This document shows, piece by piece, positions 43,430 through 54,280 of a DNA stretch of 64,000 nt. The DNA comes from Brachypterus glaber (lineage: Eukaryota; Arthropoda; Insecta; Coleoptera; Kateretidae): NCBI GenBank assembly GCA_958510825.1, contig OY294044.1, positions 103,950,893-104,014,892 of the forward strand, read 5' to 3'. The notes under the pieces were generated by a model. It was not told where the DNA came from and did no database searches. It saw only the letters and a program-made list of their open reading frames with translations. A program made the translations under genes and the position numbers. Positions within the stretch are counted from its first letter, which is position 1. Every line of letters starts with the position of its first letter.

Positions 43430-43850
43430 AGCCTTTTAAAAAGTAACATTTTTGGTGGCACAGAATGTAACTTCCTCTTAATTCCATTTTTTTTTTGAAA
43501 ACGGTTGCTCCTACAGTGTTACACTATCTGACATTTTTGATGTATTTTTACTCAAAGAATCTATATTTTTTGCAAAAAATAAAAAAAAAGATGCACATAA
43601 AAAAGTTTGGGGCAAAGAACTGATAAGGCCCCCCAGTTGCGCACGCCCCTGGTTAAAATAAGTACATCAAAATAACATACGAAGATGGGCGTTATTAAGA
43701 TTAGTTCATATACAAAACCTCCTTGCTGTATCTCAAAGGGTTCCTGATTTATTAAATAAAAAACGAATTTTTTAGCCACATTCAAAGGGTACTCTACCTT
43801 ACGACGTATTTTATGATGTAGAATAGCCCCTTAAAATTTTATAATTTTAT
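43430..43850. repeat. Fragment of the CAGGGTG foldback family
   Basis: AGTAACATTTTTGGTGGCAC, ACTTCCTCTTAATT and GGTTGCTCCTACAGTGTTAC match 20090-20170. CACGCCCCTGGTTAAAATAAG matches 46880-46910. Ends are lost. Confidence 0.5.
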
Positions 43851-44212
43851 TATTTTTTTTATTTAGTTTATACTTTTTAAACAAGACAAATTTCGTCAAA
43901 ATATTTTATAAGAGTATTCTACACATATTGAGTAGTATGAAAAAGCAAAAAAAATAAATAAATTTTTTGAAATCAAAAATCAGAACAACCCCTTAATGCA
44001 ATTTTAAATTTGATTTTCTCGAAAACTGCTATTTATTTATTTCCATGGATTTGTATGATTCTTGATTCTTTTTTTAAATATCTCGTATTTATTCTAAACA
44101 CAATTGAAACCCGTTTTTCTCAAAGAATATCTTTTATTTTGGCCTTAAAATGAATCTAACGACTGAAATAAATTATGAGAAAAAAACGACCTCGACAAAA
44201 AAAAAATAAGAA

Positions 44213-44330
44213 ACTTTAAAAAGTCCATCTGTCCGTCCGATATCACGTTTTTTGTATGCAAGATAACTCAAGAACGAATTACCCTATCGACTCGAAATTT
44301 TCAGAAAAAATCAAGTTCTATGCATAAAAC
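44213..44330 (+). repeat. Short relative of the 24052 repeat family
   Basis: CCATCTGTCCGTCCGA, AAGATAACTCAAGAACGAA and TCGACTCGAAATTTTC follow the order of the 24052 and 40980 repeats with more divergence. It ends where the next RT fragment begins. Confidence 0.35.
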
Positions 44331-44338
44331 TTTCTTTC

Positions 44339-44893
44339 ATGGAACTTCCTCTCATTTTTTGCTTAAGATCCCTACAAGGTACTGTGTCTGGTGCAGTTCT
44401 GCGTACAGCATACTTCGGGTTAATACATTCAATCCTAGAATATGGTATAGCTTTGTGGGGAGATTGTGCTGACAGTGAAAGAATATTTAGCCTTCAGAGG
44501 AGAGCTGTTCGAGTTGTTGGAAGTTTGGGATACAGGGATGAATGTAGAGGTAAGTTTATAGAATTTAGCATTCTCACTCTTTCTTGCCTCTATATATATC
44601 ACTGTCTCCGACATGCTCACATCAACCAATGCAGCTTTTCTCGGAATGCTGATGTTCATCAGCACAATACTCGAGCAAAAAATGATTTGCGTCCTGGTTT
44701 CTTCAGGTTAAGGGCATCGCAGAATGGTCTGAATTTTCATTCTCTTAAGTTTTTTAACAAACTTCCAGAGACCGTTCGTGGTCTTCCGGTGGTAAGTTTC
44801 GAAAAAGTTATAATAAAACACTTATTGGCAAACGCTTTCTATTCGGTTTCTGAGTTTCTGAACTTTGATTTTTCAAACATGGTGTCCAACTAG
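44339..44893 (+). pseudogene. Non-LTR RT C-terminal region, open
   Basis: 184 open codons: LRSLQGTVSGAVLRTAYFG, LEYGIALWGDCADSERIF, SLQRRAVRVVGSLGYRDEC, LYIYHCLRHA, HQHNTRAKNDL and FFNKLPETVRG. It is the intact counterpart of the 198-896 and 19100-19818 fragments and probably extends upstream without a Met (KTFFHG before 44339). The 3' UTR holds an (AT)n run at 44966-45004 and the element ends ATTATGACTATGACTAT near 45078. 5' truncated, catalytic core missing. Confidence 0.8.
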
Positions 44894-44961
44894 TGTTTTG
44901 TTTTTGCTCAATTATGTTTTATATATTACTTTTATTCCTTTTTGTAAACAAATGTATGTTT

Positions 44962-44965
<4 letters not shown>

Positions 44966-45004
<39 letters not shown>
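44966..45004 (+). repeat. (AT)n microsatellite in a retrotransposon 3' UTR
   Basis: About 19 AT units between TTTTGTC and TTTATTATTT. Confidence 0.9.
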
Positions 45005-45008
<4 letters not shown>

Positions 45009-45528
45009 TATTTAAATTATTGACCTGTGTAAAGATCTTTGTAATCTATTAGCATTAATAAATTATGACTATGACTATCTCATATATAAAAAAGATCCCT
45101 ATTTTTGAAGATTATTTCCCCAATAACAAAAAAGTGATATTGTGAACATTTTGATAATTTTTGAGTTTTATTGAAATTGTATCTATAGTCCGTCCAATTA
45201 TGCAAGATAGTAGTTTAAATTTCCCGCGATTTTTAAGCTACATCATTGGTTAAAAACTCGTACCTTTTAACATATAAAATATTGTGACATTTTTTGTCTA
45301 TGACAATGATTAACGTTCGTTAAAGCTAATAAAAGAAGAGAAATTTACATAAAAAATGGTTATACTTAATGTTATTTTGTATGGTATTGAAAAAGGTACT
45401 TTTTTGATTTATTCTTCATACACTCACACTAAATTAGCATATTCTACATATTGTACAAACGTAAATTATACTGAACACAAGGAAAACGTCAAATGTTTAG
45501 GTTACAATTACAACTTAAGGCCTATCCA

Positions 45529-45634
45529 GAGGCTCGCATAACAACCATTACAAGATACATGACGACACATCAAGCCAATCCTGGCATCGCATTCTTATGT
45601 ACTATGCTTGTTGTGCGAGTCTTTGGATAGGCCC
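45529..45634. mobile_element. 106-bp hairpin MITE (GGCCTATCCA)
   Basis: GGCCTATCCAGAGGCTCGCATAAC and GTTGTGCGAGTCTTTGGATAGGCCC are inverted with a short centre. GGCC-type ends resemble the Harbinger-derived MITEs here, but the flanks do not match. Confidence 0.55.
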
Positions 45635-45681
45635 TTTCCAGGAAAACAGAACCGACATCTGTTAAATTAATATTAATTAAT

Positions 45682-45975
45682 ATGACACATCAGTATCCTA
45701 CGAGACACGCAAACAATTTTATTTTACCCCATCATAGTACAGTTGTATATGAACATGGCCCCTTTGATATGGGCATTAAGATTTATAATAAGCTGCCACT
45801 AAACTTTAAAAATATTGAAAATGTAAACATTTTTAAAAGGAACTTACACAACTACCTTGTCGAACAGTGTTATTATAGTATTGATCATTACCTTAGTGCA
45901 AGTCCCTAGAATGGAATAAAAAACTTTATGTTTTATTGTATTCTTAGGTTTAATTCTATTTTTAGGTTATTTATA
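45682..45975 (+). pseudogene. Non-LTR RT extreme C-terminus with start of its 3' UTR
   Basis: 75 codons: QYPTRHANNFILPHH, YEHGPFDMGIKIYNKLP, FKRNLHNYLVEQCYYSI. The TR..., YMG-type, YNKLP and C-terminal helix are characteristic of another non-LTR lineage. The 3' UTR continues to 45975, is interrupted by the 45976-47148 foldback, and resumes at 47151 to an (ATT)n tail at 47219-47235. Confidence 0.7.
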
Positions 45976-47148
45976 CAGGGTGTATTTGAAATAGGGTCGG
46001 AAATTTTAACAGGTGATTCTACATGATAAAAAATGACAAAAAGATCCTATAAACATATGTCTAAAAATGCGTCATAAGGGAGCTACGACCCTTTGAAATT
46101 GGCTAAAAAAATCGGTTTTTATTTAATAACTCAGGAACCCTTTGAGATATATTAACGAGGTTTTGCACGTGAATTAATCCTAATAAGGCCCATCTTTGTA
46201 TGTAATTTTCACGTACTTATTTAAACCAGGGGTGTGCGAAAAGGGGGGTCCTTATCAGTTTTTTGTCCCAAACTTTTTTCTGTGTAACTTTTTTGCAATT
46301 TTATTTTTGAAATATGATTTTTCAGGTCAAAATACATAAAAAAGGTACTCTTGTTGTAATACTGTAGGATTAACCGTTTTCGAGAAAAATTCATTTGAAG
46401 GTGAAATTCTACGGTTCGAGGACGAAAAATTAAATACTAAAATGTTGAAAACCAAAATTTTAATGATACAGGGCGAATGTACATTAAAAACTAAGAAAAA
46501 AAACTCATATACAGGTACTTCCAAAAATCAATCCTAATGGAGCTATGGTCTCCTAAATATGCACCATTTTTAAAGCGCTATGGTAGCTTTAAAATCGTTT
46601 TTTCGACCTACATGTATGGAAACTTTTTTTCTTAGTTTTTGATGTAGAATAACATTGCATCATTAAAATTTTGGTTTTCGACATTTTAGTATTTAATTTT
46701 TCGTCCTCGAATAGTGTATTTTCACCTTCAAATGAATTTTTCTCGAAAACGGTTAATCCTACAGTATTACAACAAGAGTACCTTTTTATGTATTTTGACC
46801 TGGGGAATCATATTTCAAAAATAAAACTGCAAAAAAGTTACACAGAAAAAAGTTTGGGACAAAAAACTGATAAGCCCCCCCGTTTCGCACACCCCTGGTT
46901 TAAATAAGTACGTGAAAATTACATACAAAGATGGGCCTTATTAGGATTAATTCACGTGCAAAACCTTGTTAATATATCTCAAAGGGTTCCTGAGTTATTA
47001 AATAAAAACCGATTTTTTTAGCCACTTTCAAAGGGGCGTAGCTCCCTTATGACGCATTTTTAGACATATGTTTATAGGAACTTTTTGTCATTTTTTATGA
47101 TGTAAAACCATCTGTTAAAATTTCCGACCCTATTTCAAATACACCGTG
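45976..47148. mobile_element. 1.2-kb TA-flanked foldback, CAGGGTGTATTTGAAATAGGG ends
   Basis: Long, well-preserved inverted arms (over 300 bp): CAGGGTGTATTTGAAATAGG, TCCTATAAACATATGTC, ATGCGTCATAAGGGAGCTACG, CTCAGGAACCCTTTGAGATAT, GGTGTGCGAAA, CGAGAAAAATTCATTTGAAGG and their complements up to CACCGTG. TATA occurs on both sides (TA duplication). Two frames that look alike on opposite strands come from the arms. It is the best-preserved member of a family also seen at 19821, 41800 and 43430. Confidence 0.75.
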
Positions 47149-47150
47149 TA

Positions 47151-47236
47151 TACATGTGTTTTTATTTTTTTGCTCACAGAATTGTTCTACATCTTTGTAA
47201 GGTATTTTTGAACAATAAATTATTATTATTATTATT
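47151..47236 (+). mobile_element. Remainder of the split non-LTR 3' UTR with (ATT)n tail
   Basis: TACATGTGTTTTTATTTTTT, AACAATAAATTATTATTATTATT: polyadenylation-like AATAAA and the tail of the element whose coding end is at 45682-45909. Confidence 0.6.
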
Positions 47237-47768
47237 TTTGATACACTACGATTTATGCATAATTACGGGCCGCGTCCCTTACTATCTTGCATAACTAGAC
47301 GGAGTATAGTTTTAATTTTTAATTTTATAAAATAACAAGAAGCGTAGGCCTGGTGTCACGTGTCCATTATTTCATATCTGGTAAACGCGCGCATGCGAAA
47401 ACAAGGCTATTTTTAGAGCGGTTTACCTGTAGTTGATTGTGATAGCTAAAGTGGCTATGGAATTATAACCAAATTTCTAAGGGCCACTTGCACCAATTTT
47501 ATTTTGATCAAGGTTTAATTAATCTACGTTTAAAAAATAATCTCTGGTTAAATATGTTTGCATTGCACCAATGAAAGTTAAACAAAGTTTAGTTAAACCG
47601 AGCACACATCTCTAATTTTAGTGTAATTTGAATGTAGCTAACTTCACATTATTTTGATGTTTGACGTTTATATCATTTGGTTTATTATATTTTCAAAAAA
47701 AGCTGTTAGTTATTGACAGTAACTTATTGTGTTATGTGTTATTGTGTTCTGTAAGCTAAAAAGTAGCA

Positions 47769-47898
47769 ATGGATATGCCCAAAGAAAAAGATGAAAACAA
47801 AAAAAACGTTCGCCCAATTATACTATAAATGATAAAGCTTTAATTAAAATTGTGGCACAATACAATAGTGTTATCGAAAACAAAAAAACGGACGCAAT
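47769..47898 (+). pseudogene. Harbinger accessory Myb/SANT-like protein, 5' remnant with frameshift
   Basis: ATG 47769 opens MDMPKEKDENKKNVRP, then a 1-nt deletion throws the frame into a stop at 47826-47828. In the shifted frame the conserved SANT/Myb-like N-terminus continues: YTINDKALIKIVAQYNSVI and ENKKTDAI, ending exactly where antisense transposase sequence starts (about 47899). The ENKKTD motif is a hallmark of the Myb/SANT-like DNA-binding proteins that accompany Harbinger transposases and help them bind DNA and enter the nucleus. It is the 5' third only. Confidence 0.7.
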
Positions 47899-48127
47899 TG
47901 GGATATTCCAGTTGTTCTTCAATACGTTCAAGAATATTGGCCACTGTTTCTTTATATAACCTAAATTTTTGAAAAAATGTTAGATCATCCATACTTTCAA
48001 AATAGTTTTGTCGCTCATGATAGGTACGGAAACCATCATCCAATATTTCCAATTCCAACAAGTCTTCATCTAATAAATCGGCTTCTGCCATCATTGCAGG
48101 TAATTTCATAAAATCAAAGGAAAACAC
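47899..48127 (-). pseudogene. PIF/Harbinger transposase N-terminal remnant
   Basis: From ATG 48127 (minus): a leader with LLDEDLLELEIL, then ERQNYFESMDDLTFFQKFRL, YKETVANILERIEEQLEYPN. The YFExMDDxxFxxRFRLxKxTV and LxxxxEYP blocks are the conserved region just upstream of the DDE nuclease domain in HARBI1-like transposases. The frame then runs into antisense Myb-gene sequence, adding about 19 unrelated residues before stopping at 47840. The nuclease domain is gone, so no transposase activity is possible. Confidence 0.75.
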
Positions 48128-48639
48128 TCACGGGTACGAAATGACAGATAAAAACCTAAAGTTAGGTTATGTTTTGATATAACCCAGGTTTAAGTGACAT
48201 AAACCATCAAACTCGAACGATTACATTTATTCTGAGATTAAGAAAAATAAACTTGGTTTAAAAAATGGTGCAACAGCGAAACGTCAATTAACTCTTAAAC
48301 CATTAACTTACTCCGAGTTTAAGCTTAAATCATGTTTGGTGCAAGTGGCCCTAAATAACGTATATAGTCCAGTCAAATAATAAATGCAAATTGCAATAAA
48401 TGTACACGGGCTGATATTTTAAAGGGTACTAGTGAATGGTAATACAACACGCCTGTCAGTTTTTTACCTGGTGATTTGCCTTAGGGGTGTTCGCTATCTT
48501 ACACTTTAGGGGTGAGTTGTTTTATCTTACGATAAAAATGCATATAACCTATTTTATTAAGGAGGAAATTTAATATATTATTAATTATTAATCAAGTTAA
48601 TTCAGAAATAGCCATGTTGCAGTGTAAATGAAAATATGG

Positions 48640-49130
48640 TAATTTCCCAGCAAATAAATAAAGTCATATGTTACCAGCAAAGAAAGTGGTAAATTTAAAT
48701 CAGTACTGTAAATTCACTGTTTTCTGTAAAAATGTGATTTTTTACCTGTGATTTCACAGTAATTTAAGCAGCGAATTTAATGAGTATTTCAAGCAGTATT
48801 ACGGGCTCTTGTAATTTTTGGGACTCTGTAAAAGTGCCGGCTTTGGACCACATGCATGAATTTTAATGCAAAATTATTGTACCGCATTGTAAATGAAAAT
48901 GTGGTAATTTCACAGCAAATAAAGTAGGTAATATGTTACCAGCAAAGAAAGTGGTAAATTTAAATTAGTACTGTAAATTGACTGTTATCTGTAAAAATGT
49001 GAATTTTTATTTTGGTAATTTTACTGCTATCTTTTGTAGAATGTAAGCTGTAATTATGAAAATTAACCAATATTGTAAAAGTGCCGGGTTTTTGGACCAC
49101 ATGCATGAATTTTAATGCTATTGTTATTGT
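48640..49130 (+). repeat. Two tandem copies of a ~245-bp unit
   Basis: GTAATTTC(C/A)CAGCAAATAAA, ATGTTACCAGCAAAGAAAGTGG, TAAATTTAAAT(C/T)AGTACTGTAAATT and CACATGCATGAATTTTAATGC occur in order at about 48640 and 48905. Confidence 0.65.
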
Positions 49131-49133
49131 ACC

Positions 49134-50012
49134 GACAGGAAAAGAGCTGAGATTTTACTAAACCGAGTAATATTGAGGTTAATTTAATAAATATTGTAAA
49201 TTCACATTCTGACATGGTGAATTTGCTTTAATTATTACGGTTAATACTACGGAAAGATTGACGGACAAATTTAAGGTGCGACAGGAAAAGAGCTAAAATT
49301 TTACTAAACCGAGTAATATTGAGGTTAATTTTAATAAATATTGTAAATTCAGGTTCTGACATCGTGAATTTGCTTTAATTATTACAGTTAATACTACTGA
49401 AAGACTGACGTGCAAATTTAGAGTGCGACAGGAAAAGAGCTGAGATATAACTGAACCGAGTAATATTGAGGTTAATTTTAATAAATATTGTAAATTCAGG
49501 TTCTGACATCGTGAATTTGCTTTAATTATTACGGTTAATACTACGGAAAGATTGACGGACAAATTTAAGGTGCGACAGGAAAAGAGCTAAAATTTTACTA
49601 AACCGAGTAATATTGAGGTTAATTTTAATAAATATTGTAAATTCAGGTTCTGACATCGTGAATTTGCTTTAATTATTACAGTTAATACTACTGAAAGACT
49701 GACGTGCAAATTTAGAGTGCGACAGGAAAAGAGCTGAGATATAACTGAACCGAGTAATATTGAGGTTAATTTTAATAAATATTGCAAATTCAGGTTCTGA
49801 CATCGTGAATTTGCTTTAATTATTACGGTTAATACTACGGAAAGATTGACGGACAAATTTAAGGTGCGACAGGAAAAGAGCTAAAATTTTACTAAACCGA
49901 GTAATATTGAGGTTAATTTTAATAAATATTGTAAATTCACGTTCTGACATGGTGAATTTGATTTAATTATTACAGTTAATATTACTGAAAGATTGACTGA
50001 CAAATTAAGAGT
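49134..50012 (+). repeat. 147-bp tandem array with 294-bp higher-order period
   Basis: Six units start with GACAGGAAAAGAGCT at 49134, 49280, 49427, 49574, 49721 and 49868 (spacing 146-147). Two variants alternate: one with CTAAAATTTTACTAAACC and GATTGACGGACAAATTTAAGGTGC, the other with CTGAGATATAACTGAACC and GACTGACGTGCAAATTTAGAGTGC. Units 294 bp apart are almost identical while neighbours differ, so amplification acted on dimers. Each unit has ACCGAGTAATATTGAGG and TCAGGTTCTGACATCGTG. Confidence 0.85.
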
Positions 50013-51499
50013 GTGGAGGTGAAATTGGGTTTTTAATTTTTCAGCCAAATTATTCATCGGAGGATAAATGGTTATGAGCAAACTTGTAGCTCTTGAAATT
50101 CTCTATAATTATAAATATTTATAAGTACTTTGGTACGGTTACATAGGGCGCAACTTGACTTTCAGCGCCCACTGCAATCGTACCAAACTATTCGTAATAT
50201 CGATACCCCCAAGCAACAAAGCCGTAACTCATATATTGTCATTTTTCACGACAGCTAAATTTCTAAAATATTTTGTTTTGTTATTTAAGGGTTGGTAAAT
50301 GATTGAAGTGGAAAAGGAAGTCATGTGATACATCATTTGAAAGCTTATAAAATTCTCTATTTAACTGTTTAAGTATTTATTGTTTATTTACTGTTTGTTT
50401 CTGATAATATTCAAGTTTAGAATTTCTTACTTTAGTGATTTTAGGTAAACTTTTGCTTAAAGTGGCCTGTGGAGAAACCTGAGTAGTACCACCATGTGTG
50501 TCTTTTTTCAAGGCGTTTACCTATGAGTATAACTCAAAATGGGTCTAACTTGAGTTACATTCTTGTTGCTTGGGAGTGTCGATATATGAAAATTATAGAC
50601 AAGTTTAAGAGCTACAAGTTTAATCACAACCACTTTTATCCTGCGATGAATAATTTGGCTGAAAACTCTAAAAAATTTCACCCCCAACATGGCCATTTTT
50701 GAATACTTATAACTCCAATGTTATGAATATATTTAAAAAATGTTCTTAACAAAAATTGTTGAAAATTTTCTCCTTAACAAAATTTGTTATACTTTTTAAG
50801 ATGATGCATATTTAGCGAGATAACCGCACTCACCCCTAAAATTCATGATAGCACATCACCCTGTGAAAAATTAACAGGAGTGTTCTGTTACTATCCACTA
50901 CTACCCTTTAAAATATTAGCCCGTGTTCATTTATTGAAATTTAACAGCAATTTATCGTTATTTGACTGGACTGATATTTTACATACAAAAGATGTATGTA
51001 ATTACATACGCTATTAAAAGTTTCCTACATAATGAGAAATTTACAAAATTCCGGGCCTTTAAACAATATTCTAACTAAATTATTTTCTGGGATTATAGTT
51101 TGAAGTATATTTAGATTTTTGTCTAACCCCAAGTTCATTATCGAATAAATACACGGCGGTGCATAAAACATTAAGGTGGGCGTTTTACAACTTTTTTTGA
51201 ATTTTTATCTGGCGGTAGTTAGGTATTAAAAGTTACCAAATAGACCCCAAAAAAAATATCTAAACATGTCATCATTAAGAGACCCGCCGGGACCATTTTT
51301 AAATCGTATGGTAAAGGACATGGAATTATTCGTATTTTGGCCTTCAGTCAAAAAATTATTTTTTTATATGTTGTATCTGATGTAAAAGAAAATTTTTTAT
51401 CAGCAAGGAAAAATCCCACTCTACTGGGTGCACCTGAAAATGGGATAATTCCACGTGCTTAATCAAAAGATTTAAATCTTTAATTAAAGATGGCCCAGC

Positions 51500-51900
51500 G
51501 GGCAGGGCCATAGCGAAGATGATTTAGTGGAGGGAGAAGGTCAAAAATCACAGGTGGGGCGGGTAGGCTTTCCCCTTGCCCGCCTATAGCTACGACCCTG
51601 CCAATGTAAAACGGACTTTTTAAGGAACTTGTGTACAAAAAAAAACTTTACAACCTTTACGAATTTCAAGATCCACTACTGCTAATATTAATTTTACTCC
51701 CACAACGAAAAAGTTGACTAAAAAAAAAATACTTTTTCACTTCTGCAAAAATTACAATTTTTATATTTTTAGGCCATGAAATTTACGGCTTTTTCAAATT
51801 TCAAGATAGGTGGGGCTGGGGAGGCTCCCCCATCACCGCCAATAGCTACGGCTTTACCGGTGTAAAGCGGTCTTTAAGAAACTTGTGCTTAAAAAAACTT
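51500..51900 (+). repeat. Repeated hAT-like terminus block (CCTATAGCTACG(A/G)CC)
   Basis: 51550-51640 and 51805-51900 are diverged direct repeats: AGGTGGGGC(G/T)GG, TCCCC, CGCC(T/A)ATAGCTACG, then (A/G)GTGTAAA(A/G)CGG, TTTAAG(G/A)AACTTGTG. With CAGGGCCATAGCG at 51503 these look like stacked hAT ends. No 8-bp duplication found. 50975-51500 shows nothing recognised. Confidence 0.45.
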
Positions 51901-51910
51901 GACGCTCCTA

Positions 51911-52702
51911 CACGGTAAAAATAAATTACATTAAATTACATAGTCCGTAAATGGTAATATGTTGCCATAGACCGAAATGGTAAAAATTACATAGTCCATA
52001 ATGGTAATATTTTGCATAAACCGGAACGGTAAAAATTACATAGTCCAGAATGGATATATTTTGCATAGACCGGAACGCTAAAAATTACATAGTCCAGAAT
52101 GGTTTGGACTTGAAATTTGAAAAAAAATATTTACTACTTAGAAAATGTTTGTTCCAAATTACAAGTCTCTGTGCCAAAGCTTTTTTGAAATATCGTAGCG
52201 TAAAGTTCATTTGGTTTAATAAACCAAACGATCTGCACCCTTAATACGAGTATAAACTGCTTACATCTTTCTTTAAAGATCTATTGGTTGATAAAGATCG
52301 TAATTTATAATGAAAGTAAATTTTAGGCCACAAAAAAAGCATTTAAATATCGTACATATTTACCTTTTTTACACTTATAACACTTTAACCTAGCTGCATG
52401 AGTCGCTATCTCTCTAACAATAACAATATTAAACGGTCCGTCTCATGATGCGACGCCTTCTTCGTTATTGTCCAAAGCGCACGCGCGTCTTAAAATAACA
52501 TAGCCCGACATTGTAAAATCATGTAAAAATATGTAAATCAATGTAAATATATTTTTTTACATTATTTTACATTCTTTTACATTATTTTACATTCTTTTGC
52601 ATAAATTCATGAATTATGCATAGTCCAGAATAGTAAATTTACTATTTCGTACTATGAAAATTCATGTATTTTAACATTATTTTACATGCAGTTTTTACAG
52701 TG
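51911..52702 (-). mobile_element. TA-target MITE, copy D
   Basis: Minus orientation, CACGGTAAAAATAAATTAC to TTTTTACAGTG, TA on both sides. The ACATTCTTTT block is shorter than in copy C, giving 792 bp. A 64-codon frame at its left end is incidental. Confidence 0.8.
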
Positions 52703-52810
52703 TAGGTTCTGTTTTATTCCACTGGTTTAAAATTTAGAGAAGTCTCGTTTTTTGCTGATTTTCAAAATTTAGTCAAGTTGGACTCTCCTTTATAAAATGT
52801 CACATGAAAA

Positions 52811-52908
52811 CGTATTGAAACACAGAGACGATTCCAAATACGTATTAAAAAGTATTTTTTAATACCTATTTGGAATCGTCTGAATGTGTTTTAATACATT
52901 TCAATACG
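52811..52908. repeat. 98-bp hairpin (CGTATTGAAACACA...)
   Basis: CGTATTGAAACACAGAGACG, ATTCCAAATA, then TATTTGGAATCGTCTGAATG, TTTCAATACG. Centre AAAAAGTATTTTTTAATAC. Confidence 0.55.
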
Positions 52909-53057
52909 ATATTTTTTATAAAGTTATCACCTATTTATCCTTCAATATACTGATGAACATTTTTTTACACAATCGACAGCGTAGACCTGAATTGACACGA
53001 AAGCGTGTTAAAATGTGTAAAATTATATAAATTTTACCAAAAAAAACTTACAGATTA

Positions 53058-53820
53058 CACTCAGAAAATGCCATTGTAATTTTAATACTAAATTTTATAT
53101 ATAAATATGATACATATTTGTTATTTATATCGCCACCATTGGTATTTATCCCGTACTTGTGATATTAAATACTGCAATGTGTTATTGTATACAAAATGTT
53201 GTCATACTAACATAGAGACCGTGCTGGTACATTTGAATCTCCACGCAACATGTGCTTATTAATTCTAGCATGTTATAGTAAAAATTACTGTAACATTTGT
53301 TAAAGCATATCACACTTATATTATGGCATACTTTGAGTTGTTGTTAAGTCGTATTACTGATCTAGTTTAAAGTATGTTACAGAATTCAGAAAAATTAACA
53401 ACCGGTAAATAATACCAATATTTTGATTAGTAATAATATAAAGATTGCAACCACACACTGATAAAATAATCGATCGTTTTTTTACTTTTCTCTGTATTAA
53501 TACTAATTAAAATTTTGGTATTATTTACCGACTGTTATTTTACTAAATACTGTAACATACTTTAAACTAAATCAATAACACAACAACTACAACTTGAAGT
53601 ATACCAAACTATAACTGTGATATAATTTACCAAATGTAACAGTATTAATAAATACATGTTGCGTGGGGATCCAAATGTATCAGCACGGTCTCTATGTTAG
53701 TATGACAACATTTTGTATACAATACACACATTGCAGTATATAATATCACAAGTAAAGTATTAAATATCAATGGTGGCGATATAAATAAAAAATATGTATT
53801 ACCAAATAACATTCAGAGTG
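53058..53820. mobile_element. 763-bp TA-flanked long foldback (CACTCAGAAAATG / CATTCAGAGTG)
   Basis: Arms of about 330 bp. Landmarks: ATATCGCCACCATTG, ATTGTATACAAAATGTTGTC, ATACTAACATAGAGACCGTGC, CACGCAACATGT, then complements in reverse order. TA on both sides. Non-coding. Confidence 0.75.
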
Positions 53821-54280
53821 TACGCATTACTACACAAGGTCACAGGTCTACAAGGGCGACTTCTTTTTTTGCATCAGTGTAGGTAACTTCTTTTGTTGGT
53901 AGTATTTTAAAACATACTGTATATTGACATTACAGTTGTTATTAGACGCAGTTCTGAATTACTAAACAACCCTTTCTTTTCCAGACGCGTCTGGAAGAAG
54001 CAAAACGCATTAACCAACAAATATCAGAAGTTACATCTAATCTTTCAAACTTGGAACGTTTCAATATATATTTATGGTGTTGCTGCGAACTGGCTTTGTA
54101 AAGGCCAACTTTTACCGCCAAACACACAGAGAAATAATATTAATATTTTATTTCATCAAACCAATCAAACTACCTAAATATTGAAATTTATTAGTACGGA
54201 TATGGTTCAGGTCTTTTTTGATATTATATAAAAAGTACAGGGGTGGTCCAAACCGGACAAAGTTAAATAAAATCCTTTAT

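Larger units (their letters stand above)
45188..47305. mobile_element. TA-flanked element with (G/C)TCCGTC...TATGCAAGATAGTA ends
   Basis: GTCCGTCCAATTATGCAAGATAG at the left and CTATCTTGCATAACTAGACGGAG at the right, inside TATA on both sides. It encloses a non-LTR tail that itself is split by a foldback, so three nesting levels are visible. No transposase remains. Confidence 0.6.
47481..48351. mobile_element. PIF/Harbinger deletion derivative with TAA duplication
   Basis: 871 bp. Ends GGGCCACTTGCACCAA and TTGGTGCAAGTGGCCC, flanked by TAA (47478-47480 and 48352-48354), the TWA-type 3-bp duplication of PIF/Harbinger. Sub-terminal ATTTAAACTTGG-type repeats are inverted. It retains the starts of both Harbinger genes in convergent orientation, with everything between deleted. 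A 135-bp MITE at 59398-59532 shares its ends. Confidence 0.85.
48365..50971. mobile_element. 2.6-kb element with GTCCAGTCAAATAA ends, containing tandem arrays
   Basis: GTCCAGTCAAATAATAA at the left and TTATTTGACTGGAC at the right, with TA on the left and TG on the right (one base drifted). Same family as 34954-35783, sharing TTGCAATAAATGTACA, GGGCTGATA and AATTATTCATCGGAGGATAAA. It is longer because of two tandem arrays (48640-49130 and 49134-50012). No transposase. Confidence 0.65.

Noticed and set aside
46327..46907. Similar 65- and 78-codon frames on opposite strands
   Set aside because: Produced by the two arms of the 45976-47148 foldback.
49293..50081. Two identical 89-codon minus-strand frames
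   Set aside because: 147 is divisible by 3, so any open stretch in one repeat unit recurs; there is no protein-like composition.
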